Positions 24,213-33,783 of a stretch of DNA of 64,000 bases are shown piece after piece. Origin of the DNA: Microdochium bolleyi. Taxonomy: Eukaryota > Ascomycota > Sordariomycetes > Xylariales > Microdochiaceae. The stretch is from assembly GCA_001566295.1 (NCBI GenBank), contig KQ964248.1:372001-436000 (forward strand), given 5' to 3'. Every line of letters begins with the position of its first letter. Position 1 is the first letter of the stretch. The notes under the pieces are model-generated. The model did not search any database, was not told where the DNA came from, and was given only the letters and a program-made list of their open reading frames with translations. Both the position numbers and the translations under genes were made by a program.

Positions 24213-25544
24213 ATGCCCTTCATACCAGGCACGCCAGAATCTCTACTCGGCCGGTCCGACTCAAAGGACCCGGGCACGACCTGTCGCGGTATCACCGGCA
24301 GCGGCCGGCCATGCCGCAGACCTCTGGCGTCGTCCACAGCCTCCTCGCCGGCACCGTCGCCGGGATATGGCAGAAGCAAAAGCCGTGTCTCTCAGCTACG
24401 CGTTGACGACCCTAGCAATCCGGATCTCTACTGCTGGCAGCATCGTGACCAGGCAAGCACGTCTGCCAAGTCCAGCCCAGGGCCTCGCCTGTCCCAGACG
24501 CCCATCTTAGAGAGCAAAGCCAGCCTGGACACTCTCATGGACCGTCTAGGCATCGTGGAAGCTCAGCAGAAGAAGCAGGGGAAGGCGAAGGGCAGGAGGC
24601 AGGACGGCACCCCTAGCAAACCACAGGCAAGGCCGCCAGCCGCCCCTTCGGCAAATGGTCATGGCGGGTATGAATACAGCCACGGCCCACCAAGTAAGAC
24701 CACGACGAAAAAGAGATCAATACTCTGCTGCTGCTTCAGCATCCCGGTGATCGAGGAAGAACGTCCGGCAAGGCCCAGGCCGATACCACTTCAATCGGCG
24801 CCTGCAAAGCTTCCCGAAGGCCGCCGACCATCAGCCCAGCATCTGGCGCCCCCATCCGGACGACCCAGTGTGGCTTCGTCCGGAAAGCGGAGATCCTCAG
24901 CACAGTCGGCCATGTCGCAAACATCCCAGTACTTGAATCTCATCCCGGCTTCAGCTTCACCGCAGACGGCCTCGCAGTTGATGGCGGAGCTCGCGAAGCC
25001 AATATCCCAGCAGGATGAGCCTGGGTACATCTACATCTTCTGGTTGACGCCCGAGTCGCAGCCGTCTACGCCGCCCGCAGAGGCTGCAAAGTCGCTGCTG
25101 AGTCCTCCAACACGAGCTATGCCTGGCAAAAGGAGAGCTAGTGACGTGCTGGATGCCTTTGCTTCGACTGCAGCCAACGCCGGTGCGGACGGGAAGAAGA
25201 CGATCCTTCTGAAGATCGGCCGGGCAACAAACGTGCAGAGACGCCTGAACGAATGGACGAGGCAGTGCGGCTACAACCTTTCTCTGATCCGGTACTACCC
25301 GTACATACCAACGAACCGGCCATCAACACCGCGAAAGGTACCACACAGCCACAAAGTTGAGCGCCTGGTCCATATCGAGCTGGCAGGAGCAGGTATGCGT
25401 GTAAGCGACCGCGAGAACTGCGACGCATGTGGCAAGGCGCACCGAGAGTGGTTTGAGGTCGGCGCTTCACGGCAGAGCATTATGATGGTAGACGAGATTG
25501 TCCGGCGGTGGGCGGACTGGAACGAGGGCACGGCCGCTGCATAG
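24213..25544 (+). CDS. GIY-YIG / T5orf172-domain protein, mug113-like
   Basis: 443 residues, no intron. The C-terminal third (about residues 268-425) is a T5orf172 (DUF1766) domain, a divergent branch of the GIY-YIG nuclease fold. It shows GYIYIFWL, then LLKIGRATNVQRRLNEW with the conserved Arg, then HKVERLVHIEL with the conserved Glu, then CDACGKAHREWFEV. The N-terminus has a Cys/His pattern, CRGITGSGRPCRRPL and, about 45 residues later, YCWQH, that may bind zinc. In the middle, RSILCCCFSIP is a cysteine cluster inside an otherwise disordered Ser/Pro/Arg-rich region. The family includes fission yeast mug113, known mainly as up-regulated in meiosis; the biochemical function is not established. 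Nuclease activity is plausible from the fold but unproven. Confidence 0.85.
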   Translation: MPFIPGTPESLLGRSDSKDPGTTCRGITGSGRPCRRPLASSTASSPAPSPGYGRSKSRVSQLRVDDPSNPDLYCWQHRDQASTSAKSSPGPRLSQTPILESKASLDTLMDRLGIVEAQQKKQGKAKGRRQDGTPSKPQARPPAAPSANGHGGYEYSHGPPSKTTTKKRSILCCCFSIPVIEEERPARPRPIPLQSAPAKLPEGRRPSAQHLAPPSGRPSVASSGKRRSSAQSAMSQTSQYLNLIPASASPQTASQLMAELAKPISQQDEPGYIYIFWLTPESQPSTPPAEAAKSLLSPPTRAMPGKRRASDVLDAFASTAANAGADGKKTILLKIGRATNVQRRLNEWTRQCGYNLSLIRYYPYIPTNRPSTPRKVPHSHKVERLVHIELAGAGMRVSDRENCDACGKAHREWFEVGASRQSIMMVDEIVRRWADWNEGTAAA

Positions 25545-26400
25545 GCGCCTTGCTCGGAACGGGCGCAGGGGAAGGCCGGCGTGCTACTGCATGATTCTGG
25601 TGGCAGGTGTAATGATTTCACGACAATAACGAATACTTGCATTGTGCTGGAGTACCAGGAAGGGAATAGATCTGCTTCTGTTCAGCGAATACGTACGAGA
25701 AAGACTATTGTCCAGCACGCGTTCGCGCGTCGGTGTCCCGGTGAATTTCCGTCGAAGTAGTGAACCCGTGATCATGTCCCACGGCCAGAACACGCAGCAC
25801 GTATTACTTACTGAATACATAAAGGCAATGGCTATGTGATGGTAGTATGTCCCAGAGAAGCCCGGATGGTGGGCGGTGATTACATGACGTCAAATCGCGA
25901 GAACCCTCAACCCGATGGCTGGAGGACTATGACCCGAGCCAGGTCCTACACACACACACGTCTCGGAACGGAGCAAAGCCAATCTTCCTGTTTACGATTA
26001 TGTATGTGGTGAGTGTGTGTATTCTCGGCGAGAAAGAGCCGGGGTAGCAGATATGGTGGCGGATCGGGATGTGTGGGGGACCGAGGGCGAGCGCGGCCGG
26101 CCTGCCCCGGATTTTCAACAGCAGCGGGCTCCAAGCAAGTGTGTGTTGGTGTGGAGGTGCTTTCATCACCCGAGCCGAACCGAGCTGGAACGACGCAACG
26201 ACTCTCCAGGCATCAGTTGCGGGCGGAGGACGAGCCATGCCACCTTTGATCGATCCCGAAACAAAGACGGGATTGCGTTTCATGTTGAGCCGGGGAAATG
26301 TGCCGCGGGGTTACAGAGGCTTGAGAGGGTCCCATGCAGCCATCGCGGTCGATGCTCGCGAGCGTCGGTGATCGCCCGGAGCCGCATGGTGTGCATGCAG

Positions 26401-26422
26401 TGTGTGTGTGTGTGTGTGTGTG
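26401..26422. repeat. (TG)11 microsatellite
   Basis: Eleven uninterrupted TG units in the intergenic region downstream of the GIY-YIG gene. Confidence 0.9.
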
Positions 26423-26763
26423 CATCCCCAACAGCGACGGATGGTGCGGAAGACAGCTTCCCCGACTTGGCCCCGTGATACTCTCTGTAGGTGCCGACGG
26501 AAGCATGGGAAGCATTGACCACCAACTCTTCATGGAAAGAAGGTTTTCTTTACAACGAGAGTGTTCTTTTCGACACTGGTCGAGTGAGTGAGTGAGTATT
26601 GATATCCTGTGACGCCGTCTTGTTGAGACCACCGTGCACCTCTACCTTCCAAGAGCCGGGCAGATGGCTGCAGGTTTGGATCACCCTTGCCCCGCCACCT
26701 CCCCAAGCCCAAGCCCAAGCCATCAAGGGAAAAGCAGAATGTCGGGAGTGTGGAGCAAGGAGT

Positions 26764-26781
26764 AATCTTATCAGATCATCT
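26764..26781. repeat. 18-bp repeat with GATA-type core, copy 1
   Basis: AATCTTATCAGATCATCT, identical to 27620-27637. It contains TTATC, the complement of a GATAA site. GTGGAG lies shortly upstream of both copies, suggesting a slightly longer, diverged repeat. Confidence 0.6.
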
Positions 26782-27619
26782 TCCTGTAGCGTCCACCATC
26801 TCTCGGATCCGCCCGGGGACTTGGCTCTCTCTTACTCTGTGTCATGCTTTACGTGGGCAGCAGGGTTTTTTGTTGAGCTCTCCGGGGCTTGGCGCGACGC
26901 ACCCGATGCGGTGAGCACGACACGTGCTCGTCCATGTACGTCGGAGCTGGAGATCTACCTCCGTGTTGCGCTTTTCTGACATGGAGGCGGCCGTGTTGCG
27001 GCACGCGGACCACCTCACGATCCCGAGAGGTCATCGTCGGTCGCGAGAACCTGCGCGGTTGTTCTGCTTGTGGCACTATGCCCTTCGTATAGTTTGACTG
27101 GGCACACTGGCTCACGAGAGGAAAGGGGTGTAAAGGGAATAGAAAGAGCCAGCAATCTCCTCCGCCAGTATGCCGATGATGACATGCAATCCAGGCACAA
27201 AGGAGTTCCCCCTGGGACGCAAAACCTACGTGGCATTCCGGTCCAGACAACCAAAGGCACCCCTGCTGCATGTTCTTCAACATGTACAGCCAACCCCCCG
27301 TCCTACCTACGCGAATTGACTGGAAACCTCCGACAACCTGCTCATAGGCTCACGGCCAACCCACATCATTTTTGAGTTTCGCGAGGGAACGGGCGGTAAA
27401 GAGAAAAATTGCGCATTCATGGTGTTTCAAGATCCCGGAGGATGTGCAGAGTTCGTACGGAGCACATCAAGGAAACGAGCATGGGACGAATGTCCGTTCC
27501 GGGCAGTTTACAATGGCATGCCCTGGCGCGGAGCTCTTCCCGAGATTGCGAGCGTTCGTTTATCAGATCTCATTCTAGACAGGTACTTACCTAGGTACAA
27601 AGGAAGAAGTGGAGGGACA

Positions 27620-27637
27620 AATCTTATCAGATCATCT
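27620..27637. repeat. 18-bp repeat with GATA-type core, copy 2
   Basis: Exact match to 26764-26781. A variant in reverse orientation lies at 27773-27791, and an exact 11-bp core in reverse orientation lies at 28679-28689. Confidence 0.6.
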
Positions 27638-29602
27638 CCTCAGGGCACGAAGCCGCACTAGAGTACGGGGACATGGACCGTGCCGGCAGTGCGCCGGACG
27701 CGGACAGAAAAGGGGGCCGAAACCGGACTGCACGAGAAGAGCACACAGACAGTGCCAAGGGATTGTCTCGGTGATCAGATTGATAAGATTTGATTGCGTG
27801 TATGGGCGCGTGCGGCCTGTGCCATTCTGGGTTTTTCCTCCCTCTTCCTTGTCGTTGGTCCGAGTGTCTCTCGTGTCCGGTCAAGGCTTTGTGTCTCCCA
27901 GGCTCGCTTCCCGGGGTCGAGGTCATGTGGCACGATCAACAATCTCATTCCGCGGGAGGAAAGAAGATGAAGAATCAATATCGCTGGAGCATTTGTCCAT
28001 CTCAGGGAGTTAGCTGAAGGTAGTCCTCGGCGACCCAAGCTTCGGGACAGTAGAGGGACAGTGACGGGCTTCCGACACGCGGGGGAGCATTTACCCACCC
28101 ACACATCCACCCACACGCGTCGGCAGCCACATATCCTCCGAGATGGTGCTCGCTGGCTGAGACACGCCCGAGCTGGAAACGGACTCGAGATCCATAGGTG
28201 ACTCTCAGCTGCTGTGCCATCTGCGGCCCCAACGTCGAAAAGCAGGATTGAGCTGGGGCTGAGCTGTCTGTCCAAGCTCGTTTTGGCACCATCGTGTGGT
28301 GTCCTGGCCTGGCCCCGGTGGCCCCATGCTGGTCAGATGAAGCGACGCGCACGGATTCGGGGCCCACCAAAATCGCCAACTGGGTGAACCGAACACTCTG
28401 CCGAACGTGGACCGAGTTCTTGGGAGCCAAAGCACTGCACGACGCAGCCAAGCAACACATGTGTGGTTGCATTCAATGACTGCCCTCCGCCTCGGAACGC
28501 TCGAAGCCTCCCCTGGAGGATGAATGCTGCGCACACTCATACTCTGGGAAACCAGAAGCACGCAATGACTGCCATGGCTGTGATGATGATGTCTTGGATG
28601 GCCGGTGGTGGGCCCATCCGGCTCGAGTCGGAAGAGGATCGGACCAGGACAAGGGCCAAAGCCTGCCAAGGCCGATTCGATCTGATAAGCCCTCGCCTGG
28701 ATTTGATGGTTGATTCATCATTTGATCAGTCAGTCCATGCCATTGGGCCCCACTCTCCGGCTCCCGGCTGCCATCATCATTGCTAATCGCGCCCCTTCTA
28801 CTCATCTCCGCGGCGGCGCCTGATGACCAGCCGATTGACAACCGAATGCTCGCTGATTCCCGGCTGCTTTCCAATGCTCGTGTCGTGTCGCACCACCTCG
28901 ACATTGCTGCAGAGTCAGCACAATTGACTTCCCATCGTATGCCTTGAACCTCAGACACGGCACACCTTCCTGGCCTCAGCCCCGGACGCTTGCGGCGTGT
29001 GCCTGTGCCTGTACGGAGTGCACAACGAGCCCCCCCGACGCAGAGTTCGCCTCCTCCGGCCCCAGCAGATCGCACCCTGACGCAACGCCACCAAGCAGCG
29101 GCAGTCCCGGCCCACCCTTTTCCCGGGTCTTCGTCTTCCCACGTTAGCTTCGACATCGGAACCGGGCCTGCACCGGCCAGGCCTCCCTAGGTCGGAAAAC
29201 AAACCTGGGGTCTTTTTTTCGTCGACTGCCCGTGCTCTGCCCAGACCACACACCCCAGGCGCCTCTTCCGACTCGGCGTCCCGGCCCTCGGCAGCCCACC
29301 ACCTGTGTGTCCAGCACTGCCCGTCCTCCGGCTTTGACTTTGCTGCGCATCCCACCTCGTCCCAAACCGTCAAATTCACTCCGTCTCCCACTCCTTGGGC
29401 ACACTCTTCTGGGACTCGTCCACATTCAACCACCTCAGAGATACCCAGAGCTTATTACACAGCTTTCCACTTGTCGTCGTCGACTATCTACCACTACCAC
29501 TTCCACTAAATCACAACAGTGCACTCTCTCGACCTCTCCACAAGACAACCAATTGCCCACACTCTCCGACGGCCTTGCCCACGGGCAGACCCTCCGATCA
29601 CA

Positions 29603-31429
29603 ATGCCTTCCCAGATCTCACAGCTGCTCGCCGAGTCGGTCGCCGACTGCGTCCCTGAGGAGCCCAGCATCTCCTCGGTCGCCCCCTCTCTCACATACTC
29701 AGAAGACTCGGAGGACCAAGACGAGCTCGCCCATCCCATACCTCTCCCCAAGAAGAGGCGGGCCTCGACACGACTCATTGCCCAGAGCGTCTCCGACATC
29801 CAGCGCATCACTGGCGAGTCCACACAGCAGATTGTCAACCGCTGCTGCGGCGGCGGCTGCTGCTTCAAGCTTGGCACCCGCAAGGAGGGCCTAGAGTACG
29901 AGGAGGTGCCCCAGCCCGACAATGACGCCTTCCGGTCACTGGGCCTCAAGTTCTTTGAGATACCCACCGTCCTCACCAAAGTCCAAGACATGCCCGAGCA
30001 GACTGCCTTCTTTCAATCCGTCAAGCGCACAACAAACAGTCCGCCGTCCCCAACCGACTCTGGGATCGAGGTCGATGCGGACACGAGCCTCGAGCAGCGA
30101 GCCAAGCAGCTGCAGCTGGAAGATCTCGACACCACGATCCAGCCGCCGTCCTTCGTCCAGCCACACCCGCCGTACAACGTCTTCCCCGCGAAGATGCACA
30201 ACACGCGAGAACTGACCAGGGACGGTGCCGAGAAGCGGACGTTCCACTTCGATCTCGACGTCACAAACTACCCCGAGGAGAACGGCATGGACTTCAAGGT
30301 CGGCGGCGCCATTGGCGTCTCCGCACCCAACGACACCGCCGCTGTCGAGGAGATCCTCGATCTGCTCATGGTGCCCAAGTTTCTGCGTGATAAGCCGGTT
30401 CTCCTGCGGACCACCAAGGGCCGATGGCCCACGGTCTGGGGCGACGACCAGGCGAGAGAGCTGATGACCACGCGCAGAGACCTGCTCACCTGGTGCTGCG
30501 ACATCCAGTCGTACCCTCCGACCAAGCCCCTGCTGCGCATCCTCGCCGAGCACGCCCAGGACGAGAATGAGAAGAAGCTGCTCATGTTCCTGTGCGCCGC
30601 CGAGGGCCAGGGCGTCTTCTGCGACTTCCGGACGGGCCCCCACATCTCGCTCTCCCAGATCCTCCACGCCTTCCCGTCAGCCAAGCCTCCGATGGACGTG
30701 CTGCTCTCCGCCCTGCAGCCGCTGATGCCCCGGTTCTACTCGCTGTCCAACGACCCCCACGAGTCATACGAGATGCGCGACGGCAAGCAGCACCGGCTGA
30801 TCGAGATTGCTGTGACCGTGCACGAGTCTTCGGACTGGAAGACGGGCACTCGCTCTGGAGTCGGCTCGGGCTTCTTCCAGCGCCAGGCGCTCAAGTTCCT
30901 CGACCAGCAGGCCGCCGGGCAGACCCCGCAGCTCTACATCCCCATGTTCAAGGGCCTCATGGCCAACCCGCTCGCCAAGCAGTTCGTCTCGGACGGGCCC
31001 ATGCTGCTGATCGGCGCCGGCGTCGGCATTGCTCCCTTCCGCGGCTTCGTGCAGCGCCGCCTCAAGAACGCCAACTGCGCCAATAAGGTCTGGGTGCTGC
31101 AGGGCGTCCGCGACTCGCTCGTCGACGAGCTGTACAGCGGCGAGTGGGGCGTGCACGAGGACGAGGTCAAGCGCGTCATCCAGAGCCGCAAAGGAGAGAG
31201 CAGGTACGTCCAGGACGAGGTGCTGCACCAGGCCGACCTCGTCTGGTACATCATCAACTCGGTCGACGGCCGCGTCTTCGTGTGCGGCAGTAGCAAGGGC
31301 ATGGGCGAGGGCGTCGAGGAGGCCCTGATCAAGGTCGCCATGCAGAAGGGCAACCTCGAGCACGACGAGGCCAAGCGCTTCTGGGACCTCAAGAAGGACG
31401 GCGGGCAGTACATTGCCGAGACCTGGTGA
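29603..31429 (+). CDS. Diflavin-reductase-like FAD/NADPH oxidoreductase lacking the FMN domain
   Basis: 608 residues, no intron; the start at 29603 has a good context (CACAATGCC), and the frame upstream is leader-like. The C-terminal 400 residues match the FAD/NADPH half of cytochrome P450 reductase and sulfite reductase flavoprotein. They include MHNTRELTRDGAEKRTFHFD, GGAIGVSAPND, the FAD motif PRFYSLSND, the nucleotide motif GAGVGIAPFRGFVQRR, VFVCGSSKGMGEGVEEAL, and a C-terminal aromatic end YIAETW that would stack on the flavin. There is no flavodoxin (FMN) domain. Instead the first 200 residues are acidic and disordered except for STRLIAQSVSDIQRITGEST followed by the cysteine cluster CCGGGCCF (about residues 76-103). 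The partner that takes electrons from FAD is unknown. A fungal-specific family is likely; the family name is secure only for the reductase half. Confidence 0.87.
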   Translation: MPSQISQLLAESVADCVPEEPSISSVAPSLTYSEDSEDQDELAHPIPLPKKRRASTRLIAQSVSDIQRITGESTQQIVNRCCGGGCCFKLGTRKEGLEYEEVPQPDNDAFRSLGLKFFEIPTVLTKVQDMPEQTAFFQSVKRTTNSPPSPTDSGIEVDADTSLEQRAKQLQLEDLDTTIQPPSFVQPHPPYNVFPAKMHNTRELTRDGAEKRTFHFDLDVTNYPEENGMDFKVGGAIGVSAPNDTAAVEEILDLLMVPKFLRDKPVLLRTTKGRWPTVWGDDQARELMTTRRDLLTWCCDIQSYPPTKPLLRILAEHAQDENEKKLLMFLCAAEGQGVFCDFRTGPHISLSQILHAFPSAKPPMDVLLSALQPLMPRFYSLSNDPHESYEMRDGKQHRLIEIAVTVHESSDWKTGTRSGVGSGFFQRQALKFLDQQAAGQTPQLYIPMFKGLMANPLAKQFVSDGPMLLIGAGVGIAPFRGFVQRRLKNANCANKVWVLQGVRDSLVDELYSGEWGVHEDEVKRVIQSRKGESRYVQDEVLHQADLVWYIINSVDGRVFVCGSSKGMGEGVEEALIKVAMQKGNLEHDEAKRFWDLKKDGGQYIAETW

Positions 31430-31999
31430 GGTCTTTTCTATGTTCCTATCTTGGTAATTTATTAGCGCGTTGTCGCCTTACATCTCTCGTCAAGGTATAG
31501 AGAAAAGGCGAGCAGAAATCTTGTACATACATGCCACACGGTCTCTTTTTCTTTATGGAAAGATAAAAGAAAAGGGAGAACAACCTTTCAGGGTGTCATC
31601 GGAGTTTCGGGCTGATTTTCCTTTTTGGTGGTGCGTATTCGTTTTCCGGCCAGGCGTTCATGGGAATCTGCCGCTGCCGGTTCCTCGGACTTTTTTCGGA
31701 TGTGGTGCCATTTGTGGTTTGGTAGTAGGTAGATGATGGTGGGAAGGAGGGAAGTAGATAGACGAGCGGAGTCTAGTAGAGTCGAGTTGAGTTGAATGAC
31801 ACAAGATCTGTCTACGAGCGTAAATTTGGGAAGTGCTGTTTCCCGCCGCGGCTTGCTGATTACCCGGTTTCGTGAACTTGTCGCGTCGTTGTTGCGAGCG
31901 TCCCCCTTTCCTTGAGTCCAGTCTGTCTGTCTTGTAATTGCTGTCTGGGTCGGAAGGAGGGTGAGATCAGACAGTAGAGCAGGTACGCGGGTGTCTTGT

Positions 32000-32030
<31 letters not shown>

Positions 32031-33783
32031 CCATGCCATGCAGGCAGATAAGCAGGGAGGTGATGGTCTGCCCCGGTCGGTCGGTCGGTCGGTCGGTCGG
32101 TCACTCACTCGGGCGGGGTTTTCGATTCGGACATAAGAAGACCGGGGCCTGGCCGGGGTCCCGGGTGTAAGCTGCACATGCACCACCGAATTCGGTCTTT
32201 GCTTGGTGACCATAGGCAATTCGTGCGCCCGGGACAGCATTTCTGCTAGGTGTCTTGGTGGTATGTAGCAAGCATGGATGCAGGGTGCCTTCCTAGTTCG
32301 TGCGTGATCTGTTGGTTTGTTGTTGTGTGACGTTCGGCCGAAAGTCTGCTGGGGTGCCGCGCTGGATTTGCTTCGGCCGCGGAGGTGGTTTGTTCCGGCG
32401 AACTGTACTATGCCATGCCACGCCATTTCCTGTGCGCAGCTCCATGGAGTTCCGTGTTGCTTGAAAGCGCGTGCTCAGGTCTCGGGTATTTGCCCAGAGG
32501 AAAAGTGCCTGGCATACGGAGGGGAGAAGGGAAGCTTCAGCCAGTTGGGACAGCCGTCACAACTAACAACCAGACGGAGGAAGGTTGGAGTTTGATTGCC
32601 AGGCTATACAGTAGGATTCAGTCTGGGGAGTGTTCTCGGTTCATTGCCCATTATCCGTAGGATTGTGGACAAAGAAGCGCGATAGTGTCGCCCGGCCCCA
32701 GTCTTTGTTGTCGTTACTTTCTCCGGGGTTCGTAAGCGTCCACGATGGAGGTTCGGGTATAATAGCGGCGGTTGATGTAATCCAAGTCAGTAGTAGTCGA
32801 CATTCTCACGAACTATAAGCTCCATTATGTCGCCGGTAGGTGTAAATCATGGTCTCAGTTTATCCCGAGTTTGTGTAACTAGCAGTGGTTCTGGCATCTC
32901 AAAGGATTCATGTGAGTAGTATCCAGTCATGAATTTTGTACTCTTCACTCCTGCGGGTTGGTTGAATTGGGACGGAGATAGCAAAGCGACAGAAACATTC
33001 GATCGTCAGTGAAGGGGTTCGTTCTTCATTGAGCTGCTGCTGCTTTCAGATGGCATTCGCGAGGAAGATAGATTTTTTTCCTTTTTTTTGGGTTCTTTGT
33101 TCTTCTCTTAGGAATTCGAGCACCCCAGCAAACTGGCTGATCCCTCCAACGAGGCCTGGGCGACAATCTGTTCACGACCCCCACCCCTCCGTACTTCCAT
33201 TTTAGGCCATTGCAGTGGCTGTTGGCCAATCAAGTGCCCGCACCACTCCCCATGCGAATTCACGCAGCCTCTACAATGATGATTGAAAAGTTGACATGCC
33301 ACTGGAATGGAGAAGATAATTCCGAAATAACTTCGAAGAGCCGGTGGATCCCGCCAGGAGCAAGCATCGGTAGAGGTCTTTAGAAGAGCACAGAGAGAGT
33401 AGGAACGGATGAAGAAGCGTCGAAGTCTGGGTCCCCATGGCATCACAGCGCGGAGGGTCTACTCGTTCTCACAACAAGCAAGTTCGTGGGGTCATTACAG
33501 CTGCAGCCTGATTTCATTTTCCCAAACGGAACATAAATAGCATATATATTGAGCATCAGCTCAATGTCAGACACATACCATACTATCCTTCAAGACTCCG
33601 CCAATGCTCGTCTTTCCACGCAACGCGGAGGCCGCGGACCACTCGCTCGCCGGAACACCGTCGGAATGTAGGCGTGTCTGCAAATCATCGAGGCATGGCT
33701 TGCCATTCTGCAGACACCAAAAGATCGTGAAGACCAGACAGGCGGCGGTGCCTGCTCCGGTGCTTTCATCCGCCGTCCTGAAC
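31430..33783. other. Intergenic with simple repeats
   Basis: Lies between two genes whose 3' ends face each other (reductase plus, PAN-A minus). Contains AGGC and GGTC tetranucleotide arrays at 32000-32102. No gene supported. Confidence 0.5.
32000..32102. repeat. Adjacent AGGC and GGTC microsatellites
   Basis: About eight AGGC units (32000-32031) and about seven GGTC units (32075-32102), separated by 43 bases, downstream of the reductase gene. Confidence 0.85.

Larger units (their letters stand above)
25545..29602. other. 4.1-kb intergenic region upstream of the reductase gene
   Basis: No gene supported. Contains a TG dinucleotide repeat (26401-26422), an 18-bp exact repeat containing CTTATCAGATC (26764 and 27620) with further related copies, and, in the last 250 bases, a CT/CA-rich stretch typical of a 5' leader for the plus-strand gene at 29603. 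Confidence 0.5.

Noticed and set aside
28473..29156. 227-codon minus-strand frame upstream of the reductase gene
   Set aside because: Low-complexity Arg/Ser/Gly composition, antisense to a leader-like region, no domain.
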